A stretch of 64,000 nucleotides of DNA from DASTFY01 sp963813375. Its GTDB lineage: Bacteria; Actinomycetota; Acidimicrobiia; Acidimicrobiales; Ilumatobacteraceae. The stretch covers positions 308,924 through 372,923 of the forward strand of contig CAWEYT010000015.1 in the NCBI GenBank assembly GCA_963813375.1, given 5' to 3'. The stretch's first letter is position 1. Each line of letters begins with the position of its first letter. Shown here one piece after another: positions 46,534-57,620 of the stretch. The position numbers and the translations under genes were made by a program. The notes below the pieces were generated by a model that was given only the letters and a program-made list of their open reading frames with translations, was not told the DNA's origin and did no database searches.

Positions 46534-47622
46534 TTACAGGTCGAGGGCGAACACCGTCGAACCGCCGGCACCGACCACCCTCGTGCTGGAAGTGGCGAAC
46601 CCGACCACGTCCGCGCCGGCCTGGTAGGTCCACACCTCCTTGCACGTCGCGGACACCTTGTAGACGTTGCGGGCGTCGGCGTCGAACAGGTAGACGGCGC
46701 CGCTCGTGGGATCGAACGCCGGTGAGACGGCCGAGAAGTTCCGCTCGTCGAAGCGCTTCTCGCAGATCCTCGAGCCGTCGTGGAGCCGCAAGAAGGCGAA
46801 CACCTCGCCGCTCGCCAAGGCCGCCCGGCCGCCGAGCGCCTCACTGGCGTTGACCGTCGCGTAGCCCCCGTACCGGGGGTTCAACCAGCGGTCGGCGAGG
46901 TTGCTGGCCCGCCAGCCGTAGACGCCCGCGTCCCCGCCGCCGACGACAGCGTTGCGCGCCGGCACCGCCACCGGGATGATGAAGTCGTCGACGCAGTTGT
47001 TCGCGACCTGCCGACCCGTGGCGGAGTCGAACTTCTTGAGGCACTGGACGAAGCCGTCCTGCTCATCGCCCTCGTCATTGAGGTACAGGAACCCGTCCCC
47101 GGGCGCGCTGAGCACGGTCGCATCGTCGTTGAAGAAGAAGTTCCACCGAGGGGCCAGGTCGGGCGTGAAGGCCGTGACGTCGTCGATGGTCTGCACGTAC
47201 AACCGACCGTCGGCGAAGTTCAGCGAGTACATCCTGCTCGTGAGCTCGAGCCCCGCGGCAACCACCGTCTTCCCGTTCGCGGCGTTCAGCGCGAACACCC
47301 GTCCCTCGATCGCCGTGTACAGCCGGTCGTTGCCGGGCACGTAGACGGGCGAGACGGCGACGGGCAGTGGGAGAGTCCGCGTCCAGAGCGTGCGGCCGCT
47401 TCCCACGTCGAGCGCTCGGATCCCTCCGGTCCCGCCAGACGTCGCGAAGCCGACGTACACCCGTCCGCCTCCGACCTCCGGACCCGTGACCGCACTGGCC
47501 GGCGCGACGTTGACGGACCAGCGCGCCGCGACTGGTGCGGCCGAGGCCTGCACACCGCCGGCGGCGACACCGAGAGCCGCCACGAGGGCGCCCGCGATGC
47601 ACGAACGAACGACTCGTCCCAT
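46534..47622 (-). CDS. secreted PQQ-like beta-propeller repeat protein
   Basis: 362 residues. Signal peptide VVRSCIAGALVAALGVAAGG ending ASAAP, then a run of propeller blades: GGRVYVGFATSGGTGGIRAL, DRLYTAIEGRVFALNAANG, GRLYVQTIDDVTAF, GAVYLFDADARNVYKV, and a last strand STVFALDL. Four cysteines could form disulfides. The PQQ-type repeats here look structural rather than enzymatic. Start ATG 47622 chosen because GGAGGGG lies 7 nt upstream; ATG 47637 is also in frame. Extracellular function unknown. Confidence 0.82.
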   Translation of the reverse strand: MGRVVRSCIAGALVAALGVAAGGVQASAAPVAARWSVNVAPASAVTGPEVGGGRVYVGFATSGGTGGIRALDVGSGRTLWTRTLPLPVAVSPVYVPGNDRLYTAIEGRVFALNAANGKTVVAAGLELTSRMYSLNFADGRLYVQTIDDVTAFTPDLAPRWNFFFNDDATVLSAPGDGFLYLNDEGDEQDGFVQCLKKFDSATGRQVANNCVDDFIIPVAVPARNAVVGGGDAGVYGWRASNLADRWLNPRYGGYATVNASEALGGRAALASGEVFAFLRLHDGSRICEKRFDERNFSAVSPAFDPTSGAVYLFDADARNVYKVSATCKEVWTYQAGADVVGFATSSTRVVGAGGSTVFALDL

Positions 47623-47701
47623 GATGTTCCCCTCCACTGTTCATGGCAGAGGGTCCCGCCCCCGCCGGGGCGCACAGTACCTCGGTTCGGCGGGCCGCGC
47701 C

Positions 47702-48094
47702 TCAGTTCGTGGTCAGCGTGGCGACCATGCCGGCGTCCTTGTGGCCGGGGATGTCGCAGATCAGCGAGTAGGTCCCGGCGGGGAGGTCGAACAGGTCGAC
47801 CTTGGTCTGCCCCGGATTGACCTTCATGGTCTCGCCGATCTTCTGGTTGCTCTCGTCGAAGACGACGAGGCTGTGCACCTGCTGGCCCTCGCTGACGAGG
47901 GCGATGTCCGTCGGCCCGGCGGCGGCCGTGTACTCCTCCTGGTCGAACTTGATGTCGAGCGCCTCGATCACCAGCGCGTCGGCCGGGACCGAGTCGCTGC
48001 TCCCAGAACTGTCTCCGCCGCCGCACCCGGCCAGCCCGAGGACGCCCGCCGCGACGAGTGAGATAAGTAAGCCGCCCCTACTGATATTCGTCAT
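47702..48094 (-). CDS. cupredoxin-like lipoprotein
   Basis: 130-residue lipoprotein: hydrophobic leader with lipobox VLGLAGCGGG, Ser/Gly linker, then a plastocyanin-like domain. Type-1 copper ligands can be read as His in QVHSLVVFD and Cys, His, Met in LICDIPGHKDAGM. It would sit on the outer face of the membrane as a small electron carrier. Start ATG 48094; convergent neighbours none, kgd divergent 103 bp away. Confidence 0.87.
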   Translation of the reverse strand: MTNISRGGLLISLVAAGVLGLAGCGGGDSSGSSDSVPADALVIEALDIKFDQEEYTAAAGPTDIALVSEGQQVHSLVVFDESNQKIGETMKVNPGQTKVDLFDLPAGTYSLICDIPGHKDAGMVATLTTN

Positions 48095-48197
48095 GAGCGA
48101 CACCCTACCTACGGTCGGCACCGGCGACACCAGCGGCCGTGAGCCGCGCCGCCCGTCACCGCGGGGGCTCGCGCGGCACCCGGTACCATCGGAAGCG

Positions 48198-51100
48198 ATG
48201 GCTGACCAGCAGCAGAGCGACGCCGCACCGTCGGTCCTCGGGCCCAACGCATGGTTGGTCGAGGAGATGTACGAGCAGTTCCAGGCCGATCCTTCGTCGG
48301 TCAGCGAGAACTGGCGGGACTTCTTCGAGGACTACCGGTCGAGCCGCCCGCAGGCTCCGGCGGTCGCCGAACCCGCGGTCGTGCCACCGCCGGCGCCACC
48401 GCCGGCACCGCCTGGAGCGCCCCCGGCGCCCGCGGCGACCCCGCCACCGGCCGCTCCGCTGCCCGTCGCACCGGCCGCGACCCCGGCACCGGCGGCGGTC
48501 GCCGCCGACGCCGGCGCGCCGATCCGTGGCGCCGGAGCGCTCATCGTCGCCAACATGGAGCGCAGCCTCGGGGTCCCGACGGCGACGAGCTTCCGCGACA
48601 TCCCGGCCAAGCTGCTCGAGGTCAACCGCAAGGTGATCAACGGCTACCTCGGCCGGTCCGGCGGGGGCAAGGTCAGCTTCACCCACATCATCGCCTACGC
48701 CGTCGTGCGCACGATCGCCGACGACATGCCGGCCATGAACGCGACGTTCGTCGAGGGATCGGATGGCACGCCGCGCCTCGTGCGCCACGAGCACGTGAAC
48801 GTCGGCATCGCCGTCGACATGGAGAAGGCCGACGGCACCCGCAGCCTCGTCGTCCCGGTCATCAAGCAGGCCGACGCCCTCGACTTCGCCGGGTTCCGGG
48901 CGGCCTACGAGGACCTGATCCGCCGGGCGAAGACGGGCAAGCTGCAGGTCACCGACTTCCAGGGCGCAACGCTGACGATCACCAACCCGGGGACGATCGG
49001 GACCGTGCAGTCCGTTCCCCGGCTCATGCCCGGGCAGGGCGTCATCGTCGGCGTGGGCAGCATCGACTACCCGGCCGAGTGGCAGGGGGCCGACGAGCGG
49101 GCCATCGGCGAGCTGGCGGTCTCGAAGGTCGTGACCCTCACCTCCACCTACGACCACCGCATCATCCAGGGCGCCGAGTCCGGCATGTTCCTGAAGGCCG
49201 TGCACGAGCGGCTGCTGGGCGGGCACGACTTCTACCACGACGTGTTCCGCGCCCTCGGCGTGCCCTACGAGGAGGTGCGCTGGCGCCGGGACGTCAGCCC
49301 GCTCGACCGCGAGGAGGCGTTGCTCCACAAGCAGATGCAGGTCGCCACGCTCATCCGCGCCAACCGGGCGCGCGGCCATCGCATCGCCGACCTCGATCCG
49401 CTGGACTGGAAAGAGCCGGCCATGCCGGACGAGCTCGATCCCGCCAGCTACGGCCTGACGATCTGGGACCTCGACCGGGAGTTCCTCACCGGCGGCGTGG
49501 CCGGCAAGGAGCGCATGCAGCTCGGGGCGCTGCTGGGGGTGTTGCGCGACGCCTACTGCCGCTCGATCGGCATCGAGTACATGCACATCCAGGACACGGA
49601 GGAGCAGCGCTGGATCCAGTCGAAGGTGGAGGGTGTCAAGTTCCAGCTCGACTCCGACGCGCTGCAGCACCTGCTCGAGCGGCTCAACGCCGCCGAGGCC
49701 TTGGAGCGGTTCCTGGCCACCAAGTACGTCGGCACCAAGCGCTTCGGCCTTGAAGGTGCGGAGTCGGCCATCCCCATCCTGGACACCGTGCTGTCGGCGG
49801 CCGCCGACGCTGACATCGACGGCGCGGTCCTCGGCATGGCCCACCGCGGCCGCCTGAACGTGCTCGCCAACATCGTCGGCAAGAGCTACGACCAGATCTT
49901 CCGCGAGTTCGAGGGCTACGTGGACCCGACGTCCGTCCAGGGCTCGGGCGACGTCAAGTACCACCTCGGCGCGGTCGGCAAGTACGTGAGCCCGTCCGGA
50001 GCGGACATCAAGGTGGAGCTGGCCGCCAACCCGAGCCACCTGGAGACGGTCGATCCCATCGTTCTCGGGATGGTGCGGGCCCGGCAGGACCAGATCGATC
50101 CGCCCGGGTCGTACCCGTGGCTGTCGATCCTCATCCACGGCGATGCCGCGTTCGCCGGCCAGGGTGTGGTGGCCGAGTGCCTGGCCATGTCCGACATCGA
50201 GGGCTATCGGGTCGGCGGCACCATCCACCTGATCATCAACAACCAGATCGGCTTCACCACGTCACCGCAGTTCGCGCGCTCGTCGCCCTACTGCACGGAC
50301 ATGGCCAAGATGCTCCAGTCGCCCATCTTCCACGTCAACGGGGACGACCCCGAGGCGTGCGTGCGGGTGGCCGCGCTGGCCTTCGAGTACCGGCAGCGGT
50401 TCCACAAGGACGTCGTCATCGACATGGTCTGCTACCGCCGGCAGGGGCACAACGAGGGCGACGACCCGAGCTACACCCAGCCGCTCATGTACAAGGCCAT
50501 CGGCGAGCGGCGCAGCGTGCGCAAGCAGTTCGTCGAAGCGCTCGTCAAGCGGGGCGAGCTGACCCTGGAAGAGGCCGAGGAGACGCTGGCCGACTTCCAC
50601 CGCCGGTTGCAGGTGGCCCTCGACGAGACCCGCCAGAGCGCGCCCGCTCCGACCCGGGCCGCCAAGCCGCCCGCGCCTCGGGGCGTGCTGCCGCACGTCG
50701 CCACCGGCGTGGACCGCGCCGTGCTCGACACGGTGTTCGACCGCCTCACGGAGTATCCCGACGGGTTCGCACCCCACCCCAAGCTGGTCAAGCAGTTCGA
50801 GTCCCGCTCGCAGCTCTACCACCAGGGCGGCGAGGTCGAGTGGGCGACGGCAGAGGCGCTCGCCTTCGGGTCGCTCGTGCTGGAGGGCACCGACATCCGC
50901 CTGGCCGGCGAGGACAGCCGGCGCGGCACCTTCAGCCAGCGCCACGGCACGCTCATCGACTACGAGGACGAGCGCCGCTGGACCCCGCTGAACGACCTGC
51001 CTGGGGCGACGGCGCGGTTCCGCGTCTACGACTCGTTGCTCTCCGAATACGCCGCGGTCGGGTACGAGTACGGCTATTCGGTGGCCAACAAGGACGCGCT

Positions 51101-51863
51101 GGTGCTGTGGGAGGCGCAGTTCGGCGACTTCGTCAACGGCGCCCAGATCATCATCGACCAGTACCTCGTCGCTGCCGAGGACAAGTGGGGTCAGACCTCC
51201 GGACTCGTCCTGCTCCTGCCGCACGGGTTCGAGGGTCAGGGCCCCGAGCACTCCAGCGGCCGGGTCGAGCGCTTCCTGACGCTGTGCGCCGAGGACAACA
51301 TCCAGGTCTGCAACGCCACGACCGCCGCGCAGTACTTCCATCTTCTGCGCCGCCAGGTGCGTCGCGACGTTCGCAAGCCGCTGGTGCAGTTCACGCCCAA
51401 GCGGCCGTTGCGCATGAAGGAGACCCGCTCGCCGATCGCTGACCTCACGCAGGGCTCGTTCCAGGAGGTGCTCGACGATCCCTGGGTGACCGACCCCGCC
51501 GCGGTGCGTCGCGTCATCCTCTGTACGGGCAAGGTCGCCTACGACGCCCTGGCCGAGCGGGACAAGCGTCAGGCCCCGGTGGCGGTGGTCCGCATCGAGC
51601 AACTGTTCCCGTTCCCGCTCGACCAGATCATGGCCGTCCTCGAGCGTTATTCAGGGACGAGGGACGTCGTCTGGCTCCAGGAGGAGCCGGAGAACATGGG
51701 GGCGTGGACGTACGTCGAGCACCGGATCTTCCGCCTCAAGTACCAGGGGTACGAGCTGCGGCACGTGACGAGGGTGGAGTCGGGGAGCCCCGCCACCGGC
51801 TCGGCCACCATCCACGAGCAGGAGCTGGCCGACCTCATGGAGGACGCCTTCCGCGACCTGTAG
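48198..51863 (+). CDS. kgd: multifunctional 2-oxoglutarate decarboxylase/dehydrogenase (E1-E2o fusion)
   Basis: 1221 residues, fully open. N-terminal E1-type segment NAWLVEEMYEQFQADPSSVS, a Pro/Ala linker (~residues 55-110), then the E2o succinyltransferase domain (ITNPGTIGTVQSVPRLMPGQ, TSTYDHRIIQGAESG). The thiamine-dependent E1o follows: GMAHRGRLNVLANI, GDAAFAGQGVVAECLAMS, MVCYRRQGHNEGDDPS and GEDSRRGTFSQRHG. It has no lipoyl domain, as in actinobacteria, where Kgd works with the pyruvate dehydrogenase E2/E3. It converts 2-oxoglutarate to succinyl-CoA in the TCA cycle. Length is close to M. tuberculosis Kgd. Confidence 0.97.
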   Translation: MADQQQSDAAPSVLGPNAWLVEEMYEQFQADPSSVSENWRDFFEDYRSSRPQAPAVAEPAVVPPPAPPPAPPGAPPAPAATPPPAAPLPVAPAATPAPAAVAADAGAPIRGAGALIVANMERSLGVPTATSFRDIPAKLLEVNRKVINGYLGRSGGGKVSFTHIIAYAVVRTIADDMPAMNATFVEGSDGTPRLVRHEHVNVGIAVDMEKADGTRSLVVPVIKQADALDFAGFRAAYEDLIRRAKTGKLQVTDFQGATLTITNPGTIGTVQSVPRLMPGQGVIVGVGSIDYPAEWQGADERAIGELAVSKVVTLTSTYDHRIIQGAESGMFLKAVHERLLGGHDFYHDVFRALGVPYEEVRWRRDVSPLDREEALLHKQMQVATLIRANRARGHRIADLDPLDWKEPAMPDELDPASYGLTIWDLDREFLTGGVAGKERMQLGALLGVLRDAYCRSIGIEYMHIQDTEEQRWIQSKVEGVKFQLDSDALQHLLERLNAAEALERFLATKYVGTKRFGLEGAESAIPILDTVLSAAADADIDGAVLGMAHRGRLNVLANIVGKSYDQIFREFEGYVDPTSVQGSGDVKYHLGAVGKYVSPSGADIKVELAANPSHLETVDPIVLGMVRARQDQIDPPGSYPWLSILIHGDAAFAGQGVVAECLAMSDIEGYRVGGTIHLIINNQIGFTTSPQFARSSPYCTDMAKMLQSPIFHVNGDDPEACVRVAALAFEYRQRFHKDVVIDMVCYRRQGHNEGDDPSYTQPLMYKAIGERRSVRKQFVEALVKRGELTLEEAEETLADFHRRLQVALDETRQSAPAPTRAAKPPAPRGVLPHVATGVDRAVLDTVFDRLTEYPDGFAPHPKLVKQFESRSQLYHQGGEVEWATAEALAFGSLVLEGTDIRLAGEDSRRGTFSQRHGTLIDYEDERRWTPLNDLPGATARFRVYDSLLSEYAAVGYEYGYSVANKDALVLWEAQFGDFVNGAQIIIDQYLVAAEDKWGQTSGLVLLLPHGFEGQGPEHSSGRVERFLTLCAEDNIQVCNATTAAQYFHLLRRQVRRDVRKPLVQFTPKRPLRMKETRSPIADLTQGSFQEVLDDPWVTDPAAVRRVILCTGKVAYDALAERDKRQAPVAVVRIEQLFPFPLDQIMAVLERYSGTRDVVWLQEEPENMGAWTYVEHRIFRLKYQGYELRHVTRVESGSPATGSATIHEQELADLMEDAFRDL

Positions 51864-51884
51864 CCGGCGACTTCCGCGTCGACG

Positions 51885-52841
51885 TCAGCCGCCGCTCTTT
51901 CCGGCTTGGCCACCGTCGTTCCCCTGCCCTGGGCTTCGCCCTCGCTCTTGACCCGAGCCGCGACTGTTGCCGGGCTCGTCCGGCGGGCCGGGCTGGTGAC
52001 GCCGAGCTGCCTCCCGCTCGCCCTCGCTGACCGCAGTGTCCCCGTCGTCCCGGGCGTCCCCGTCGTGCTGCCCTTTCTTCGCCGCGATCACCCGCTCGCA
52101 GAAGTTCTTCAGGCTTCTCCCGGCCTGGGCCGCTGCGGCCTTGATCTTGGCCAGAGCCGGGGGTCCCAGCTTGTCATCGGTGCCCTGCAGCGCCGTGCAG
52201 AGCCCGAACACCTCCGCCTGGGCCATCTTGGGTGCCGACGGACCGGAGTTGGAACGGGCGGACGCGGCGTGCCCGAGATCGGTAGGGGCCGCCACGCTGG
52301 CCTCCGCGGCCGCCACGATGAACTCCTCCACGGCCGCCACAGTGGGGGGCGAGGCCGTCGATGGCGGCGTCGTGGGCACCGTCACCTCGATGGTCGTCGG
52401 TGGGGCGCTGGCCGGGCTGGTGACGGTGGTGGCGGCGCCCGCTTCCATCACCCCGGAGTGGTCGGGACGGCCCGGCGACGCGATCGTTCCGACCGCGGCC
52501 GCCGCCGCTCCCACGCCGACTGCGGACACGACGATCGCCGCCGCCAGCTTCGCTCGTACGACTCCCTGCATCAGACTCGACCTCCTCGGCTCGGGGACGC
52601 CGCCCGCGTCGGGGAGCACCGCTGCCATCGCCGCGACGACGGCGGCTCCGCCGGCCAGCTCCGCCGGGCTGGGGTCGCCGGCGGCCCGCTCGACGAGCGC
52701 AGCCACCGTCGACAGCCCAGGAGGGGCGTCGTCGGGAGCCAGCGCGCCGTCCAGCAGACGGTCGACGAGCTCGTCGTCGAGTGATTCATCAGCAGGATGA
52801 CGGCGGTGCATGTTGCCGAACAGATCGTCTTCGAGGCTCAT
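51885..52841 (-). CDS. putative anti-sigma factor / membrane protein with disordered exterior
   Basis: 318 residues. Acidic cytoplasmic N-terminus (ESLDDELVDRLLDGALAPDD), one transmembrane helix around residues 100-120 (LAAAIVVSAVGVGAAAAAVG), then a Thr/Pro-rich stretch (TVPTTPPSTASPP). A small helical domain with two Cys (FGLCTALQG, LKNFCERVI) follows, and then a very hydrophilic Gly/Arg/Asp tail. ATG 52841 overlaps the ECF sigma stop (ATGA). Position and topology suggest an anti-sigma factor, although no zinc-binding ZAS motif is visible. Confidence 0.7.
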   Translation of the reverse strand: MSLEDDLFGNMHRRHPADESLDDELVDRLLDGALAPDDAPPGLSTVAALVERAAGDPSPAELAGGAAVVAAMAAVLPDAGGVPEPRRSSLMQGVVRAKLAAAIVVSAVGVGAAAAAVGTIASPGRPDHSGVMEAGAATTVTSPASAPPTTIEVTVPTTPPSTASPPTVAAVEEFIVAAAEASVAAPTDLGHAASARSNSGPSAPKMAQAEVFGLCTALQGTDDKLGPPALAKIKAAAAQAGRSLKNFCERVIAAKKGQHDGDARDDGDTAVSEGEREAARRHQPGPPDEPGNSRGSGQERGRSPGQGNDGGQAGKSGG

Positions 52842-53521
52842 CGTGTTACAGCCTCCGGTGCGAAGCTGCGCACCAGGCGCTTGAGCGCCCGATGCTGGAT
52901 GACCCGCACGGTGCCGGGCCGGCGCCCGGTCAGCGTCGCCACCTGATCCACGGACAGGCCACCGACCACGCGCAGGAGCACGACCTCGGCCTGGTCCGGT
53001 GGGAGCTCGGCCACCAGCCGGTCCACTGCTTCCTGCGCGCTCAGCTGCTCGACGGCGACGACGCCTGGATCCGCTTCCAGGCCATCAGCAGGATCTCCGA
53101 CGGCGTGGAGCGCCACGAGTCGGGGCCTGCGGGCCGCCCTGCGGCGATGGTCCGCCAGACGGTTCCGGGCGATGGTGAACAGCCAGGCCCGGAACGCGGC
53201 GTCATCTCCGTCGAACGCGTGGAGCCGCTCGGCGACGGCCAACCAGACCTCGCCGGCGAGGTCATCGGCGGCGCGCGGTTCGAGCGCCCGGAGGAAGCGC
53301 AGCACCCCGGGCTGGTAGGCGTGGAAGAGCTCCCGGAGCGCGGCGACCTCACCCGCGCACGCCCGAGCCACGATGGCTTCCACACCCGCCGGGGGCGGTG
53401 CCGGAGGCACGGGTGCCAGTCTGGCCGCGTCCGTCGATTGGTGCGAGTCGACTCCGGTGCCAAGCCGTCTCGGAACGGGCGTTACAGTGCTCGAGATCCT
53501 GGAACGGTGACACCGTTCCAC
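52838..53521 (-). CDS. ECF-type RNA polymerase sigma factor
   Basis: Region 2 is DDLAGEVWLAVAERLHAF with FRAWLFTIARNRLADHRRR. Region 4 is LPPDQAEVVLLRVVGGLSVD with RRPGTVRVIQHRALKRLV. That is the sigma-70 ECF layout. The first GTG in frame is 53521, but it lies in a palindrome; GTG 53410 or GTG 53383 would give the usual ~181-190 residues and are more likely starts. It is followed by an overlapping putative anti-sigma gene and is divergent from pruA. Confidence 0.88.
   Translation of the reverse strand: MERCHRSRISSTVTPVPRRLGTGVDSHQSTDAARLAPVPPAPPPAGVEAIVARACAGEVAALRELFHAYQPGVLRFLRALEPRAADDLAGEVWLAVAERLHAFDGDDAAFRAWLFTIARNRLADHRRRAARRPRLVALHAVGDPADGLEADPGVVAVEQLSAQEAVDRLVAELPPDQAEVVLLRVVGGLSVDQVATLTGRRPGTVRVIQHRALKRLVRSFAPEAVTR
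53500..53520. promoter_or_regulatory. 21-bp palindromic operator upstream of pruA
   Basis: TGGAACGGTG-A-CACCGTTCCA, a perfect palindrome with 10-bp arms, 25 bp before the pruA ATG. TACAGT (53483-53488) upstream could be its -10 box, so a bound dimer would sit on the start point. Confidence 0.6.
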
Positions 53522-53544
53522 CCGAGCTCGGAATGGAGGGGTCC

Positions 53545-55103
53545 ATGGCGTTTCGAGTCACCTATGCCACGCTCGCCGCCGAGAGCGACGAGGTCCACGC
53601 CGCGTTCGACGACGGCCTGGCCGAACTGGAGCCGCTCCTCGGGGAGCGCCACGGTTCCATCGTCAGCGGAGCCGAGCGCACCGCGGGGCCCGAGGTGGTC
53701 GAGCGCTCGCCCATCGACAACGAGGTGCTCATCGGGCGCTTCGTGGAGGCGACGGCGGCCGACGTCGCCGAGGCGGTCGGCGCGGCCAAGGCCTTCGCCC
53801 CCACGTGGGCCGCGACCCCGTGGACCGAGCGGGTGCGGCTCCTGGAGGCCGGTGCCGACCTCATCTCGGAGCGGCGCAACGTCATCTCGGCGCTCCTGAC
53901 CGTCGAGGTGGGCAAGAACCGGCTGGAGTCGCTCGGCGACGTCGAGGAGACGGCGGACCTGATCCGCTACTACACCGACCAGCTCTCCCAGCACGACGGG
54001 TTCGAGCAGCCGATGGGCCGGTTGAACCCGGCCGAGGCGACCTTCGACGTGATGCGGCCGTACGGCGTGTGGGCGGTCGTCGCGCCGTTCAACTTCCCCG
54101 CTGCCCTGTCGGGCGGGCCGGCGGGCGCCGCGCTCGCCGCCGGCAACACCGTCGTGGTCAAGCCACCGCCGCAGGGCGTGGGCACGACGCTGGCCATCAT
54201 GCGCTGCCTGCTGGACGGCGGCCTCCCGCCCGACGCGCTCCACGTGGTCGTCGGCGGGGACGAGGTGGGCCGGCTGCTCGTGGGTGACGCCCGGGTGGAC
54301 GGCATCACCTTCACGGGCTCGTACGAGGTGGGCATGAAGCTGCACCAGGAGGCGGCGGGCGCCTACCCCCGTCCGGTCATCTGCGAGATGGGCGGCAAGA
54401 ACCCGGTCATCGTCAGCCGTCAGGCCGACCTCGACCTCGCCGCGGAGGGCACGGCCCGTTCGGCCTTCGGGCTGTCGGGCCAGAAGTGCTCGGCGGCGTC
54501 ACGGGTGTACGTCGAGCGGCCGGTGGCCGAGGCGTTCGTCGAGCGCCTGGTGGCCCGGGCCAACACCATCGAACCGCGTGATCCGCGCGACCGGGACACG
54601 TACCTCGGCCCGGTCATCGACGAGGCGGCCGTCGATCGCTTCGAACGGGCGGTGGCGGAGGCGGGCGAGCACGGCGAGGTCCTGGCCGGAGGCAGCCGGG
54701 TGACGGACGGTGCGCTCGGCCGCGGGACGTTCGTCGCCCCGACCGTGGTCAAGGTGCCGCGTGAGAGCTGGGTCATGTCGACCGAGCTGTTCGTGCCGCT
54801 GATCGCCGTGGACGTCGTGGACTCGCTGGACGAGGCCTTCGAGCTGGCCAACGACACGCCGCTCGGGTTGACGGCCGGGTTCTTCTCGCAGGACCGCGCC
54901 GAGGTCGACGAGTTCCTCGCCCGCATCGAGGCCGGCGTGGTCTACGTGAACCGCAAGGCGGGCGCCACCACCGGCGCCTGGCCGGGGGTCCAGCCCTTCG
55001 GGGGATGGAAGGGCTCCGGCAGCGGCGGCAAGGCCGGTGGCGGGCCCTACTACCTGCAGCAGTACCTGAGAGAGCAGAGCCGCACGATCGTGGAGGAGCA
55101 GGC

Positions 55104-55107
<4 letters not shown>
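53545..55107 (+). CDS. pruA: L-glutamate gamma-semialdehyde (P5C) dehydrogenase
   Basis: 520-residue ALDH that oxidises glutamate semialdehyde from proline or ornithine to glutamate with NAD+. ALDH parts: VVAPFNFPAALSGGPAGAAL, GITFTGSYEVGMKL, ICEMGGKNPVIVS, catalytic Cys in LSGQKCSAASRVYV, and the P5CDH-type end GGWKGSGSGGKAGGGPYYLQ. GGAGGGG precedes ATG 53545 (ATG 53533 also in frame). It overlaps the aminotransferase gene (ATGA). No proline dehydrogenase is adjacent, so the semialdehyde may come from the aminotransferase partner. Confidence 0.95.
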
Positions 55108-56399
<1,292 letters not shown>

Positions 56400-56400
56400 C

Positions 56401-57501
56401 TCAGGTCGGGTCGAGCCGGCCGGCGGCCCGCAGGAGGGCCTGCACCTCCTCCAGCGGGAGTCCGGCGACCGTGTGGCCGTGCGCGCCGGTGACCGTGTCC
56501 GCGGCGGTGAGGCTGTTCACGACCGCCTCCTCCGCCGCCTCGACCACGGCCGCGAACAGCGGGTCCAGCCCGCGGTCGTTGATCGGCTCCGCACGGCCGG
56601 CGGGCACGGTGCTGAAGGCGGCGAAGATCTCCCCGCTGCCGTTGTAGGCGACCGAGCCGGCGCGGGCCAGCCCCAGCCCGACCCGCCTCGCCAGCCGCTC
56701 GAGGTCCTCCGAGGCGCACGGCGCGTCCGTGGCCACGACCGCGATGCAACTGCCCGCGTCCTCCGGCGCCTCCTCGGTGCCGGGAGGTGGGCGCAGCGTC
56801 CGACCGACCGGCACACCGGCGACGGTCAGGTGCGGCGACGTGCCGAAGTTCGTCAGGAGCAGCACGCCGACCGTGAAGCCGCCGCCGACCTGCCGCGAGG
56901 CCGTGCCGATGCCCCCCTTCCACCCGAAGCAGATCATCCCCGTGCCCGCGCCCACCGCGCCTTCGTCCACCGGCCCCGACCCGGCGCCGAGGACCGCGGT
57001 GCGGACGTCGTCGGCCGAGATCTGCGTCCGGCGGGCGTCGTTGAGCCACGAGTCGTCGCACTCGCCCACCATGGGGATGACGACGTTGTCGAGGCCGAGG
57101 CGGGGCTCGACCTCGCAGAGCAGTTCGATCAGCCCGTCCCATGCCCGGCCCACTTGCATGGTGGAGGTCAGCACGATGGGTGTCTCGAGCCATCCGAGCT
57201 CGCGGACCTGGATGGCCGACGTGAGCTCTCCGGCGCCGTTGAGGACCGCCACCCCGCTCCGGAGCGGCTCGGCCATCACGCCTGCGGCCGAGCCGGGGAC
57301 GATGGCCGTCACGCCTGTGCGGGCGACCCCTCGGCCGGCCGGGGGATCGGGCTCGTCGCGCCACACCGTCGAGTGACCGACCAGGATGCCGGGCACGTCG
57401 GTGATGGCGTTGGCGGGCCCGGTCGGCAGCACGCCGATGGCGATGCCCACGATCGCGGCGCGCGGGCGCGGGCGGCTGGCGGTCCGGGCGGCGACATCCA
57501 A
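56401..57501 (-). CDS. P1-family (DmpA/BapA-like) aminopeptidase
   Basis: 366-residue Ntn-type self-processing peptidase: NAITDVPGILVGHSTVW near the N-terminus, AVLNGAGELTSAIQVRELG, VGAGTGMICFGWKGGIGTAS, and VGGGFTVGVLLLTNFG, where family members cleave themselves. The residue before NFG is Thr here. The TTG at 57501 is the first in-frame start; GTG codons near 57450 would place the conserved ITDVPG region closer to the N-terminus as usual. Convergent with the aminotransferase gene (1 bp gap). Confidence 0.87.
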   Translation of the reverse strand: MDVAARTASRPRPRAAIVGIAIGVLPTGPANAITDVPGILVGHSTVWRDEPDPPAGRGVARTGVTAIVPGSAAGVMAEPLRSGVAVLNGAGELTSAIQVRELGWLETPIVLTSTMQVGRAWDGLIELLCEVEPRLGLDNVVIPMVGECDDSWLNDARRTQISADDVRTAVLGAGSGPVDEGAVGAGTGMICFGWKGGIGTASRQVGGGFTVGVLLLTNFGTSPHLTVAGVPVGRTLRPPPGTEEAPEDAGSCIAVVATDAPCASEDLERLARRVGLGLARAGSVAYNGSGEIFAAFSTVPAGRAEPINDRGLDPLFAAVVEAAEEAVVNSLTAADTVTGAHGHTVAGLPLEEVQALLRAAGRLDPT

Positions 57502-57620
57502 TCGACCGTACCCCGACGGCTTCTGGCGCGGGATCGTCGCGGCAGCCGGAACGGGCTCGCGCCAGAAGCCTTCCGCCTCCGTCTCGGGGCTGCTCGGGGT
57601 GTCCGGTACGGTCCCGGCGG

